From: Pseudomonadota bacterium
GTDB taxonomy: Bacteria; Desulfobacterota; Desulfobulbia; Desulfobulbales; Desulfocapsaceae
Reading direction: 5' to 3'
Length of the DNA stretch: 64,000 nucleotides
NCBI GenBank assembly: GCA_018820855.1
Contig: JAHJNL010000086.1
Location: forward strand, 62,001 to 126,000
Part shown: piece after piece, positions 25,389 through 34,811 of the stretch
Numbering within the stretch: the stretch's first letter is position 1
Layout of the letters: the number at the start of each line of letters is the position of its first letter
The notes under the pieces: generated by a model
The model's input: the letters and a program-made list of their open reading frames with translations, nothing else
Told to the model about the DNA's origin: nothing
Database searches by the model: none
Program-made: the position numbers and the translations under genes

Positions 25389-26771
25389 ATGGAACTACTA
25401 AAAGAACGAGAAGAACAGATTCACCGCACCGGAGAGCAGCCTTTTACGTTGTCCTGTAACAAAGATTCATTGGCCGGGGCGGTGAGCCAGCGGGCGTGTG
25501 TGTTCTGCGGTTCGCGGGTGGTACTCTATCCCATTGCCGATGCCCTGCACCTGGTGCATGGCCCCATCGGTTGTGCCGTGTACACTTGGGACATTCGTGG
25601 GGCCCTTTCTTCGGGGCCGGAACTGCATCGTCTTTCCTTTTCCACGGACCTGCAGGAGATAGATGTCATCTTCGGAGGTGAAAAGAAACTGAGGAGTGCC
25701 CTTCTTGAGCTTATTGAACGGCACAGTCCCAAGGCCGCCTTTGTCTATTCCACCTGTATTGTCGGTATCATCGGAGATGATATGGAGGCGGTATGCAGGC
25801 AGGTGGAAAAAGAGACGGGCATCCCGGTGATCCCGGTCAAATCAGAGGGATTTATGGGCAACAAGCGGGCCGGGTACACCGCTGCCTGTAATGCCATGGC
25901 CCGGCTCATCGGCACCGGAGAGACCACGGGAATTTCACCCTATTCCATCAATATTCTGGGTGACTTCAACCTGGCTGGTGAGATCTGGCTGATCCGTGAA
26001 TATTTTGAACGTATGGGAGTTGAGGTGGTGGCCAACATCACCGGAGACGGACGGGTGGCAGATATTCAACGGGCCCACGGTGCGGCCCTGAACGTGGTGC
26101 AGTGCTCCGGCTCAACCATGGATCTGGCCCGGATGATGGAGGATGAGTATGGGGTCCCTTCCATCCGTGTCTCTTATTTCGGGGTCGAGGACATGGCGCA
26201 GGCCCTCTATGACGTGGCCAACCATTTCAATGATCCGGAGATGCTGGAGCGTACCCGGCAGCTGGTGAAAGAAGAGCTGCAGGAACTGCTGCCGAAGCTG
26301 GAGTTTTATAAAAAGGCACTGAAAGGCAAGAAGGCGGCCATCTATGTGGGCGGCTCCTTCAAGGCATTTTCTCTGGTCAAGGCCTTCCGTCTCCTGGGCA
26401 TGGTTGTGGTGATGGTCGGCAGTCAGACCGGCACTGAACAGGAGTATCAGGAGCTTGCCGAGATAACTGATCCCGGTACCATCATTGTCGATGATACAAA
26501 TCCTCTGGAGCTTACCAGTTTTCTGGAGGAAAAAGAGGTGGATATCTTCGTCGGCGGGGTCAAGGAACGTCCCATCGCCTACAAACTGGGGGTGGGCTTC
26601 TGTGATCACAATCACGAACGCAAGGAGATGCTGGCAGGATTTGTCGGCATGCTCAATTTTGCCGAAGAAGTCTACTCCTCGGTGATGAGTCCGGTCTGGC
26701 GCTTTACCTGTCAGAAGGAAAAAGGCAGAGAAAAAATGTGCAGCATAGCTGTTGCTAATCCTAAGGAATGA
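25389..26771 (+). CDS. nifE: Nitrogenase cofactor scaffold NifE
   Basis: NifE forms with NifN the scaffold on which the NifB-cofactor is converted to FeMo-cofactor. The 460-residue NifD homologue has cluster cysteines in QRACVFCGSR, GPIGCAVYTW and YSTCIVGIIGDD, and the cofactor-proximal cysteine in VVQCSGSTMDLARMMEDEYG, where NifD has VMCHRSINY. NifD's His ligand context (HSYDSGGPYAGF) is replaced by CDHNHERKEMLAGF. AGGAGG precedes the ATG. It overlaps or abuts nifN. Confidence 0.96.
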   Translation: MELLKEREEQIHRTGEQPFTLSCNKDSLAGAVSQRACVFCGSRVVLYPIADALHLVHGPIGCAVYTWDIRGALSSGPELHRLSFSTDLQEIDVIFGGEKKLRSALLELIERHSPKAAFVYSTCIVGIIGDDMEAVCRQVEKETGIPVIPVKSEGFMGNKRAGYTAACNAMARLIGTGETTGISPYSINILGDFNLAGEIWLIREYFERMGVEVVANITGDGRVADIQRAHGAALNVVQCSGSTMDLARMMEDEYGVPSIRVSYFGVEDMAQALYDVANHFNDPEMLERTRQLVKEELQELLPKLEFYKKALKGKKAAIYVGGSFKAFSLVKAFRLLGMVVVMVGSQTGTEQEYQELAEITDPGTIIVDDTNPLELTSFLEEKEVDIFVGGVKERPIAYKLGVGFCDHNHERKEMLAGFVGMLNFAEEVYSSVMSPVWRFTCQKEKGREKMCSIAVANPKE

Positions 26772-26779
26772 GGGAAATC

Positions 26780-28141
26780 ATGTCAAAAAATCCTCCCAAT
26801 TATATCTCCACCACCAATGCCTGCAAGCTTTGCACGCCTTTGGGCGCAGCCCTGGCTTTTAAGGGCATTGAAGGTGCAGTTCCCTATCTGCATGGTTCCC
26901 AAGGCTGTGCAACGTATATGCGGCGCTATATCATCAGTCATTTTAACGAGCCCATCGACATCGCCTCTTCTTCACTGTCGGAAAAACACGCGGTCTATGG
27001 AGGAGGCGCCAATCTCAAACTGGGGCTGATGAATGTCACCCAAAAATACCGGCCGCAGCTCATCGGTATTGCCACCACCTGTCTCACCGAGACCATAGGG
27101 GATGATGTGAAGTTGTTTCTCCGTGAATATGAAAAAGAGGTGGAAGGTGAAAAGCCGATCATGGTTCAGGTAAGCACGCCAAGCTACAACGGCACTCATA
27201 TGGAAGGTTTTCATAATGCCGTTGCTTCCGTCGTGGCGGCCCTGGCCGGGAAAGAAGGAGACGAGGACACAAGCGGTGGAGTGAACATCCTGCCAGGCTT
27301 TGTCTCGCCGGCAGACATTCGCTATCTGAGAGAAATTACAGACGATTTTTCACTTCAGGCCACGATCCTGCCGGATATCTCGGATACCATGGACGGACCG
27401 GCTGCCAAGACCTATGAGAAGATACAACCCGGTGGTACGCCACTCTCATCCATTGCTTCCATGGGTAATGGTATGGGCAGTATTGAATTTGGTCACACCA
27501 TGAGTGATGACAGTGGCGGCGTCCTTTTGGCCAGAAAATTCGGTGTGGAAAATGTAAGAATTGCCATGCCCATGGGAATTTCCGCTTCGGATCGTTTCTT
27601 TGATCATCTGACCAGGCTCAGTGGTTCGCCTATTCCTGAAAAGTACAGGGGAGAGAGGGGTCGTTTAGTGGATTCATATGTGGACGGTCATAAATATATC
27701 TACGGAAAAAAGGCCATTGTCTATGGCGAAGAAGACCTGGTGGTGGGATTGACGGCCTTTCTGGCGGAGATCGGTGTCATGCCTATACTCTGCGCCTCGG
27801 GTGGGAAGAGCGGTAAGCTTGCGGAGATGATTCGTCAAGCTACTGATGACCTGTTACCTGAGCAGCCCCAGGTGCACGAAGGGATGGATTTTTATGATAT
27901 CAGTGAGCTGGCCGAAAGCCTTGGGCCAGATCTTCTGGTGGGCCATTCCAAGGGATATCCACTGGCTCAAAAGCTCTCCATTCCACTTATCCGCGTGGGA
28001 TTTCCCATCCATGACCGCATGGGCGGTCAACGTATTCTTCACCTCGGTTACCGGGGTGCTCAGCAGCTTTTCGATCTGGTGGTCAATGCCTGTATTGCCA
28101 AGAAGCAGGGCGATTCATCGATCGGCTACTCGTATATGTGA
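26780..28141 (+). CDS. nifN: Nitrogenase cofactor scaffold NifN
   Basis: NifN is the NifK-like partner of NifE. About 453 residues, with NACKLCTPLGAALAFKGIEG, LHGSQGCATYMRRYI, SSSLSEKHAVYGG and ATTCLTETIGDD. The start at 26780 (MSKNPPN) has GAGGGA upstream; ATG 26768 would make an ATGA overlap with the nifE stop and is an alternative. The nifB gene follows after 43 bases. Confidence 0.95.
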   Translation: MSKNPPNYISTTNACKLCTPLGAALAFKGIEGAVPYLHGSQGCATYMRRYIISHFNEPIDIASSSLSEKHAVYGGGANLKLGLMNVTQKYRPQLIGIATTCLTETIGDDVKLFLREYEKEVEGEKPIMVQVSTPSYNGTHMEGFHNAVASVVAALAGKEGDEDTSGGVNILPGFVSPADIRYLREITDDFSLQATILPDISDTMDGPAAKTYEKIQPGGTPLSSIASMGNGMGSIEFGHTMSDDSGGVLLARKFGVENVRIAMPMGISASDRFFDHLTRLSGSPIPEKYRGERGRLVDSYVDGHKYIYGKKAIVYGEEDLVVGLTAFLAEIGVMPILCASGGKSGKLAEMIRQATDDLLPEQPQVHEGMDFYDISELAESLGPDLLVGHSKGYPLAQKLSIPLIRVGFPIHDRMGGQRILHLGYRGAQQLFDLVVNACIAKKQGDSSIGYSYM

Positions 28142-28184
28142 TTTTATAAAGTCTGAAGTCTGAAGCTAATAGAGAGAAAAAATT

Positions 28185-29489
28185 ATGGAGCCTGTTATGA
28201 AAACCCTCTTTACTGCATCCCCGGATCTTTCCCGTCATCCCTGTTTTAATGCCAAAGTCAAAGGGAAATTTGGCCGGGTGCATCTGCCGGTGGCTCCGAA
28301 ATGCAATATCAAGTGTAATTATTGCAACCGGAAATATGATTGTGTCAATGAGTCCAGGCCTGGTGTTACCTCGACCATCCTGACACCGGAGCAGGCCCTG
28401 ATCTACATGGACAAGGTCCTGGCAGCCGAACCCCGTATCAGTGTGGCGGGCATTGCCGGACCAGGCGATCCTTTTGCCAATTCCAATGAGACCCTGGAGA
28501 CCATGCAGCTTCTGCGTAAACATTATCCGGAGCTCATTCTCTGTCTTTCCAGCAATGGCCTGGGTCTGGCCCCTCATGTGGACGAGGTTGCAGATATCGG
28601 CGTCTCCCATGTTACGGTGACGGTAAATGGCATTGATCCTGAGATTACCAAGAATATCTATACATTTGTCAGGGACGGCAACATCGTTTATCACCATCGG
28701 CAGGCTGCTGAACTGCTTCTGGCCCGCCAACTCACGGCCATTGAGAAGCTGAAAGCCAGGGGCGTGACAGTCAAAATTAATTTTATCACCATTCCCGGGG
28801 TCAATGACCATCATGCTGAGACCACGGCCAGGACCATGGCCAAGCTGGGAGTGGATCTGTTTAACTGCATGGCCATGCTGCCCAATGCTGATACACCTTT
28901 TGCTGACCTGGTTGAACCGGATAAGGCCATGATGAACAGGCTGAGAAACAGCTGTGAAGAACATCTGCCCCAGATGCGCCATTGTCAGCGGTGTCGTGCC
29001 GATGCCGTTGGCCTGCTCGGACATGATAAGTCAGGTGAAATGGCCGGATGCCTCAACGCCTGTGCCACCATGCCGGCCGCTCCTCCAAAAGTGCGGCCCT
29101 ATGTTGCCGTGGCCAGTCTGGAGGGGATGCTTGTCAATCAGCACCTGGGTGAAACCACCAAATTTCTCATCTATGGCAAAGCAGAGAACGAGGATGGCTA
29201 TACCTTGATCGAGGAACGTCGGGCCCCTGCTCCCGGAGGCGGCATAGGGCGCTGGGAGGCCCTGACCAGGCTTCTTTATGACTGCCGGGCGGTGCTGGCC
29301 AGTGATATGGGGGCCTCACCCAGAGAGGTTTTCACGCGGGCAGGAATCACTCCTGTAACCATGTCCGGTTTTATTGAGGCAGGACTGGAGGCTGTGTACA
29401 CGGGTAAGGGACTGTCGGCCCTGAAAAGAAGGGCCAAAAAGAGCTGCAGCAGCGGCGGATGTCTGGGAACCGGCACCGGCTGCGGTTGA
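28185..29489 (+). CDS. nifB: FeMo-cofactor biosynthesis radical SAM protein NifB
   Basis: NifB fuses two [4Fe-4S] clusters with insertion of carbide and a sulfur to make the NifB-cofactor. The 434-residue protein has the radical SAM triad Cys40, Cys44, Cys47 in APKCNIKCNYCNRKYDC, the GPGDPFAN and SSNGLGL motifs, PGVND, the later CRADAVGL, and a C-terminal NifX-like domain (YVAVASLEGMLVNQHLG). The tail is cysteine-rich (SCSSGGCLGTGTGCG), which may bind a cluster or metal. It is the functional counterpart of the cysteine-less paralogue at 5893-6990. Confidence 0.97.
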   Translation: MEPVMKTLFTASPDLSRHPCFNAKVKGKFGRVHLPVAPKCNIKCNYCNRKYDCVNESRPGVTSTILTPEQALIYMDKVLAAEPRISVAGIAGPGDPFANSNETLETMQLLRKHYPELILCLSSNGLGLAPHVDEVADIGVSHVTVTVNGIDPEITKNIYTFVRDGNIVYHHRQAAELLLARQLTAIEKLKARGVTVKINFITIPGVNDHHAETTARTMAKLGVDLFNCMAMLPNADTPFADLVEPDKAMMNRLRNSCEEHLPQMRHCQRCRADAVGLLGHDKSGEMAGCLNACATMPAAPPKVRPYVAVASLEGMLVNQHLGETTKFLIYGKAENEDGYTLIEERRAPAPGGGIGRWEALTRLLYDCRAVLASDMGASPREVFTRAGITPVTMSGFIEAGLEAVYTGKGLSALKRRAKKSCSSGGCLGTGTGCG

Positions 29490-29618
29490 GCTGCAGCTTT
29501 CTTCTTCCCTGGGAGCAGGTACACCAGGGAAGGACTTTACCGGTCTTGTCAGTGATACCGGTGAGGGGAAAAAAATAAGCTGACTATTATTGAACTGTAT
29601 TTCAGTTCTACTGCGCCC

Positions 29619-29671
29619 AGCAGCAGTCTCTGCCGTGATTAATGAGAAGCGGAGGAGACTGCTGCTTTTTT
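29619..29671 (+). terminator. Intrinsic terminator after nifB
   Basis: AGCAGCAGTCTC (29619-29630) pairs perfectly with GAGACTGCTGCT (29655-29666), followed by a T-run to 29671. It lies 130 bases after the nifB stop; the gap between also contains a weaker TTCCCTGG / CCAGGGAA hairpin at 29505-29531. No gene is seen in the 254 bases between nifB and the dsrE-like gene. Confidence 0.88.
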
Positions 29672-29743
29672 ATTGTGCAGAAAGTCGTCTGAGTCAGCTT
29701 GCTCTTTTGCCGATCTTTTCAACCAACCAGTGCTGTTTCAGGA

Positions 29744-30094
29744 TCAGAAATTAAACACCTGGGCCGTTGCTGCCAGATCAATGAGGTGACCGCCGGTGTC
29801 GAGTTTCATGTTACTGAGGAATGTTGCCTCGTCAAGACTTCTGCCCTTGGCGCACGGAGTGCAGACGCCTGTGGCTACCCTGTTCTCTTGCAGGTAGGGG
29901 AGATAATCTGCCGGGCAGTCACCGGTAAGGGTTTTTTGCGAACCGTCTTTTCCCGTTACAGCCCAGTGGACGCCGTCATCCACAAGAAAGATGGCGACGG
30001 TATGTTTTTTTTCATGGGCTATCTTGGCAAACTGGAAGCAGCGTGCTGCCTTTTCATTGTCATCGGTATGCAGAACAAAGAGAAATTCAGCCAT
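29744..30094 (-). CDS. DsrE-family sulfur-relay-like protein
   Basis: A 116-residue protein of the DsrE/DsrF-like fold: MAEFLFVLHTDDNEKAARCFQFAKIAHEKKHTVAIFLVDDGV is the first strand-helix-strand unit. Conserved cysteines occur in TGDCPADYL and GVCTPCAKGRSLDEATF; such cysteines carry persulfide sulfur in TusD/DsrE. It is monocistronic. It may transfer sulfur or act as a small redox protein; the substrate is unknown. Confidence 0.82.
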   Translation of the reverse strand: MAEFLFVLHTDDNEKAARCFQFAKIAHEKKHTVAIFLVDDGVHWAVTGKDGSQKTLTGDCPADYLPYLQENRVATGVCTPCAKGRSLDEATFLSNMKLDTGGHLIDLAATAQVFNF

Positions 30095-30214
30095 GGTGAT
30101 CCTCCGTAAAGTGGGGTTGGTGGATGGGCCTGCAATGGAATCGTGAACGGCTAAATATCAAACATATGTTCAAAAAAATAGCAATACATTTCTGTATTAT
30201 CAGTGGGTTGTCTA

Positions 30215-31450
30215 TTATTGTATCTCTTGGATGGCCGCCTTCTTCTGCATGTCGTCAAGGATGGCATCGGTGTTGATGATTCCGAAGTCGTTGCTGAGAT
30301 CAATGAGCAGGGCCGCAGTAAAGAGCAGTCCTATGGTCAGGGCCAGAAACCGGGAAAAGAAGGTCCTGTTTTTGAGGAAAAAGATCACTGCCGGCAGTAC
30401 GCCAAAGAGCAGGGCAATGCCCACTCCACCCACAACCCCGATGGCCTTGAGAAAGACAGTGGGAAAGAGGAGGGCAATGATGAGGGGCGGAAGAAAGGTG
30501 GCTGCAATGATCTTGATTTTGCTGCCACCACCCAGGAGGTCTCGGTTAAAGTCCATGAGTCCGATACCGTTGGCGGCATAAGAGGTACAGATGGCAGTGA
30601 GGGAAAAGGCAATGGCCACCGTGCTGAACAGGGGATTGGCCAGAGCTTTTCCCAAAGGCACAGTGGCGGGCAGACCCTGCTGGAATCCGCTGAGGATGGA
30701 GTTGCTGCCAAGAGTGAGGGGCAGGACCCCTATCCCGACACTGACCCAGACAAGATTCATGAGAAAGCCGATACCCATGCCGAGGAGCATGGCCCTGGAG
30801 ATAACGGACAGGTCCCAGTCCATATCCTTGCAGATGGTGGGAATGATATTGTGAAAATGAAAGGCTGTGAGGATTACCGGAACGGCAACTGGCAGGAAGC
30901 GCAGGTCACGAAAGAGCATCTTCTGCAGTTCCACATGTCCTGCTCCCATGGTCACCAACGCTGCAAAAGAGATCCCGAGAAAGAGCATGAGCAGCTGGTT
31001 GTAGCGGGCCACGAACCCGGTACCGGCAGCGGTAAATGCTGAAAGTGCTGCAAAGAGCAGAAGGGTGACAGCGATTGTCAGTGTCTGGCCTGATCCTGCC
31101 TTTGCAGAGATGGTCGAGACAATGATGGTGGCTCCGCCGCCAATGTAGGCGGTAAGAAGGCCATAGAGGATGAGGAGGTTGGCGACGGTGGCCAGCCATT
31201 TGCCAAAAGGGCCGAGATATCTGCCGTAGAGACTGGGATAGTTGAAGTTCTCTTCCTTTCTCTCCACCGCCTCCTTTGCCAGGACAATGGCCGAAAAATA
31301 CATGGCCCCGCAGAAAACAACCATGGCCAGAAAGGAGTAAAAGAGTCCGGCCCCCCCGGTCTGCATGGGCAAAGCCAGGATACCGGCACCAATGAGATTA
31401 CCGGTCACCAGCAGAGCGATCATCACCGTGCCCTTTTTCTTGTTTTCCAT
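30215..31450 (-). CDS. HAAAP-family amino acid permease (SdaC/Trp-Tyr type)
   Basis: An integral membrane protein of about 411 residues with some eleven hydrophobic helices, family of Mtr/TnaB/SdaC proton symporters. GNLIGAGILALPMQTGGAG in the first helix is the family signature. Being 66 bases downstream of the serine dehydratase gene on the same strand, it most likely imports serine. The ATG at 31450 follows GAGGATCT; a TTG start at 31465 is less likely. Confidence 0.9.
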   Translation of the reverse strand: MENKKKGTVMIALLVTGNLIGAGILALPMQTGGAGLFYSFLAMVVFCGAMYFSAIVLAKEAVERKEENFNYPSLYGRYLGPFGKWLATVANLLILYGLLTAYIGGGATIIVSTISAKAGSGQTLTIAVTLLLFAALSAFTAAGTGFVARYNQLLMLFLGISFAALVTMGAGHVELQKMLFRDLRFLPVAVPVILTAFHFHNIIPTICKDMDWDLSVISRAMLLGMGIGFLMNLVWVSVGIGVLPLTLGSNSILSGFQQGLPATVPLGKALANPLFSTVAIAFSLTAICTSYAANGIGLMDFNRDLLGGGSKIKIIAATFLPPLIIALLFPTVFLKAIGVVGGVGIALLFGVLPAVIFFLKNRTFFSRFLALTIGLLFTAALLIDLSNDFGIINTDAILDDMQKKAAIQEIQ

Positions 31451-31516
31451 AGATCCTCTTTCCAACAGTATGAGAGAAATAAGTCGAAGTTCTGCATGAC
31501 TCGGTTTGCTATGTCA

Positions 31517-32884
31517 TCAGCAGTGAACGTAGGAGACAGCCAGGCCGCCCTGGGCCGTCTCTTTGTATTTTGAGGACATCTCTTTTCCGGTGATCCGCAT
31601 GGCCTCCACCACCTGATCAAAGGAGATTTTTTGTCGGAGGGGTTCGCCAACGGTTGCCAGGATATAACTGTTATAGGCAGAAACTGCTCCCATGGCATTG
31701 CGCTCGATGCAGGGGATCTGGACATAGCCGTCGATTGGATCGCAGGTCAGGCCCAGGTGGTGCTCCAGGGCAATCTCAGCTGCATTTTCTACCTGGCGGA
31801 TGCTTGCCCCGTTTGCATGAGCCAGGAAGGCAGCAGCCATGGCCGAGGCAACACCCACTTCTCCCTGGCAGCCGACCTCGGCCCCGGCAATGGAGGCATT
31901 ATGGCGGGCCACAAAGGCAATTGCTGCGGCAGCCACCAGGCCATGTCTCAGTTGTTCTGGAGGGAGGCTGAAATGACGGTCGAGAAGGGTGACGATGCCG
32001 GGGATGATACCGGCAGAACCGGAAGTGGGTGCCGTTACTACCTTTCTGCCCGCGGCATTTTCCTCTGAGGCAGCGAGGGCATAGGCATTGAGCGCAGCGA
32101 GAAAGCGGTCATGACTGTTGGCGATTGATTGGGAGTGAAGATAGAGGACCTGGGCCTTGCGCTGCAGTCCGATGGGGCCGGGCAGGATGCCGTCTCTGGC
32201 CAAGCCGTTTTCCACGGCCTCTTTCATGGCAGCAAGGATTCGGTCAAGTCCTTCTTCGATCTCAGCCCGGGATCTGTTACTGAGTTTTGCTTCGTTTTCC
32301 AGGATAATCTCATGCAGGGGCCGTTGCAGTTCCTGGACAATCCGGCTCAGCTCCGTCATGTTGGAAAAGGAGTGCGGCAGTTCAGGCGGAACATCCTCTT
32401 TCTCTCCCTTTTCCCTGATAAACCCTCCCCCTATCGAGTAATATTCACCTGTGATCAGGGTGCGCTCCTTTCCTTTTGCCTCAAAGAAGAGGGTGTTTTG
32501 GTAGTGAAGATGGTTTCCTGCCCCGGCGAAATGGATGTTGGCAGCGCGAAAAGGAATCTTGTATTCTCCTGCAGCAATCTCATATTGCTCATCATCCCGG
32601 CACAGAAGTTCGAGAAGACGGTCTGCATCACAGCCCTCTGGTGTCCAGCCGAGGAGTCCACCCAGGACGGCCTTGTGAGTTCCATGTCCCAAACCGGTGG
32701 CACTCAGTGAGCCGTACAAGGAGACATCAAGAGAAATGATCTGTTTCTCGAGATCCGGGCTGGCGGTCTGCATCTTGTGAAGAAAGGCCCTGGCAGCCTT
32801 CATAGGGCCGATAGTGTGGGAGCTGGATGGTCCGGGGCCGATTTTGAAGATATCAAAAATGGAGGTCGTAATAACGGTGGTCAT
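31517..32884 (-). CDS. sdaA: L-serine ammonia-lyase (L-serine dehydratase), iron-sulfur type
   Basis: Converts L-serine to pyruvate and ammonia using an oxygen-labile [4Fe-4S] cluster. The 455-residue single-chain enzyme has the N-terminal beta domain (FDIFKIGPGPSSSHTIGPMKAA) and catalytic alpha domain with APTSGSAGIIPG, cluster cysteines in AEVGCQGEVG, GLTCDPIDGYVQIPCIERNA. It is the first gene of an operon with the permease and is divergent from a second permease gene 240 bases away. Confidence 0.95.
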   Translation of the reverse strand: MTTVITTSIFDIFKIGPGPSSSHTIGPMKAARAFLHKMQTASPDLEKQIISLDVSLYGSLSATGLGHGTHKAVLGGLLGWTPEGCDADRLLELLCRDDEQYEIAAGEYKIPFRAANIHFAGAGNHLHYQNTLFFEAKGKERTLITGEYYSIGGGFIREKGEKEDVPPELPHSFSNMTELSRIVQELQRPLHEIILENEAKLSNRSRAEIEEGLDRILAAMKEAVENGLARDGILPGPIGLQRKAQVLYLHSQSIANSHDRFLAALNAYALAASEENAAGRKVVTAPTSGSAGIIPGIVTLLDRHFSLPPEQLRHGLVAAAAIAFVARHNASIAGAEVGCQGEVGVASAMAAAFLAHANGASIRQVENAAEIALEHHLGLTCDPIDGYVQIPCIERNAMGAVSAYNSYILATVGEPLRQKISFDQVVEAMRITGKEMSSKYKETAQGGLAVSYVHC

Positions 32885-33124
32885 AGTTGGCTCGCAGGGG
32901 ATGCAGGAGGAAAGGACTTTTCTTTGGTTGTATAGGATATAAAACGGATATGCAAATTTTTGCGCACTCTTTAAGGGAGTAATGAGGAGTAGTTTTGTGC
33001 TGTCGAAATGTAAATATTTTTTCTGTTCAGAGAAGATACGCTTCTGCTATAGTTGTAACTGGTATCGAACGGATGATGGATTTCTCAGCAGACAATATAA
33101 CTACGACTCCAAGGTCTCTCATGA

Positions 33125-34354
33125 ATGGCTTCTGATTCCCCCACTGTATGCTCTGCAGCTCTTTTTGTTTCCGGGGCAAGTCTCGGGGCAGGTTTGCTGG
33201 CACTGCCTATCCAGACGGGACTGGCCGGACTTATACCTGCCCTGTCAGGACTCATCTTTATCTGGGGACTCATGTTTATCAGTGGTTTGATTCTGGCCGA
33301 GACATTTGTCTGTAACGGACAGTCGTCCACTGGACTTTTCAGCCTGTATGAGCAGGGGCTGGGCAGGTGGAGTCGCTGGCTGGTAACCCCCGGTTTTCTT
33401 CTGGTCTTTTATGGAATACTGGTGGCCTATCTCAGTGCCGGCGCCACTGTTCTTGCCTCCCTCCTCCATCTGCCGCAGGATGAGTTGCCTCTCCTCCTGC
33501 TCTTTTTTCTCCTGAGTTCAGCCACTGTCCTGGTTGGTTTGCGATTCGTGCACAGGGCCAACGGTGTCTTCATGCTTCTGCTGATTGGTTCTTTTGCGGC
33601 CATGCTTGTTTTGGTGGGAACAAAGATGGAGAGCAAAAATCTTGTTTATCAGGACTGGAAGTTCCTGCCCTCGGCTCTGCCTATCATTGTTTGCTCATTT
33701 GCCTATCAGAATGTCATTCCTTCCATCTGTACCAGTCTCAATAATGACCGTGGCCGGATACAGCAGGCCCTTCTTTTCGGGACCCTGCTTTCTCTTCTCG
33801 TCAATGGGCTCTGGATCATTGTGGTGATCGGTGTACTTCCTCTGGCAGATGGCACGGGTTCTCTCCTTACCGCCTTCCAGCAGAATCAGCCTGCCACTGT
33901 CCCCCTGGCCCGAAACCTTCATTCCGAGGACATTCGCTTTTGTGGTCTTCTCTTTTCCATGGCAGCTCTTTATACATCTTATGTGGCTGTGGGAGAGGGC
34001 TTACGGAATTTTCTGGCCGATCTTCTTGACACGCAGGGCAAGCAGAGCAGGGACTGGTTGGTTGGCGGTCTGACATTTATTCCACCTCTGGCAGTGACGC
34101 TCATTTACCCTCAGCTCTTTCTGCAGATGCTCAATCTCGTCGGCGGTCTGGGCGTGGTACTCCTTTTCGGACTGCTGCCGGCCCTTGTTTTTTTTCGCCA
34201 GGTCAGAAAACAGAAACAGCCGGTGCGACAGGTCGTTGCCCTGTTGCTCTGCGTGATATTTACTGCCTTGATTCTGCTGGAATGCGGTCAGGAGCTTGGC
34301 CTCTTGCAGATCCATCCCCAGGTCGAGTACTGGCATGGGCGACTGCATCCTTAA
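33125..34354 (+). CDS. HAAAP-family amino acid permease, second paralogue
   Basis: A 409-residue membrane protein related to the permease at 30215-31450. Its first helix reads SGASLGAGLLALPIQTGLAG, in place of GNLIGAGILALPMQTGG. About eleven transmembrane helices are visible, ending in the shared GGLGVVLLFGLLPALVFF. Divergent orientation around sdaA suggests the two permeases serve related substrates (serine or aromatic residues); no binding residue can be assigned. Confidence 0.88.
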   Translation: MASDSPTVCSAALFVSGASLGAGLLALPIQTGLAGLIPALSGLIFIWGLMFISGLILAETFVCNGQSSTGLFSLYEQGLGRWSRWLVTPGFLLVFYGILVAYLSAGATVLASLLHLPQDELPLLLLFFLLSSATVLVGLRFVHRANGVFMLLLIGSFAAMLVLVGTKMESKNLVYQDWKFLPSALPIIVCSFAYQNVIPSICTSLNNDRGRIQQALLFGTLLSLLVNGLWIIVVIGVLPLADGTGSLLTAFQQNQPATVPLARNLHSEDIRFCGLLFSMAALYTSYVAVGEGLRNFLADLLDTQGKQSRDWLVGGLTFIPPLAVTLIYPQLFLQMLNLVGGLGVVLLFGLLPALVFFRQVRKQKQPVRQVVALLLCVIFTALILLECGQELGLLQIHPQVEYWHGRLHP

Positions 34355-34469
34355 GTTTCTCCCGGAAAAAATAGTATGCTCTAAACACTGGCATCAGCAG
34401 CAGTACCTGGAGCTGTTATCGGAATTTCTGTGTGGTAACGTTGCTGCAAAATTGGTGTTTGCTACAATG

Positions 34470-34563
34470 GTCGAGAGTATGGTAACTCTCGACTAGGTGT
34501 TTTATCTGTCCATTTCTGGACAGATACTCTTTTGAAGAGTAATCCGGTCCGGAGTGTTCCGGA
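34470..34563 (+). other. Series of consecutive hairpins in an intergenic region
   Basis: Three perfect hairpins follow one another: GTCGAGAGT / ACTCTCGAC (34470-34493, loop ATGGTA), ATCTGTCC / GGACAGAT (34504-34525, loop ATTTCT) and TACTCTT / AAGAGTA (34525-34541, loop TTG). A fourth, TCCGG / CCGGA, spans 34543-34563. The first two may terminate the permease transcript; the ensemble also resembles the 5' leader of the downstream 72-residue gene. No known riboswitch class is recognised. Confidence 0.55.
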
Positions 34564-34583
34564 ATTGAGAATAAGGAGTTGAG

Positions 34584-34802
34584 ATGTTTCTTCGTATGTT
34601 GGCAAGAGATCTGTATCGGAGTCAGAAGGAAGTGGAGAGCCTTGAACAGCAGCTGTTGGAGGCGGATACGGTTGCAGAGCAGGAGAAGGTGAAGGATCTG
34701 CTGCGTCAGGCAAAGGTTGAGCTGGAGCAGATCCGTAAGGTGATGGAAGGCAGAAAAGAGCAGTCCCGATCATTAATGCATAAACCGAAATCCCGTTTCT
34801 GA
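34584..34802 (+). CDS. Small coiled-coil protein of unknown function (72 residues)
   Basis: A highly charged helical protein with heptad-like spacing of leucines (VESLEQQLLEADTVAEQEKVKDLLRQ and continuing), probably a single coiled coil, with a basic C-terminus. It has a strong AAGGAG ribosome site. The sixA-like gene follows 9 bases later, so they are likely co-transcribed. No family is recognised. Confidence 0.75.
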   Translation: MFLRMLARDLYRSQKEVESLEQQLLEADTVAEQEKVKDLLRQAKVELEQIRKVMEGRKEQSRSLMHKPKSRF

Positions 34803-34811
34803 GTAATTGCA

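Noticed and set aside
28083-29024. 313-codon open frame antisense to nifB
   Set aside because: The nifB frame carries the radical SAM motif and NifX domain; the antisense frame has no support.
29505-29531. TTCCCTGG/CCAGGGAA hairpin as the nifB terminator
   Set aside because: No T-run follows; the stronger hairpin with T-run at 29619-29671 is the terminator.
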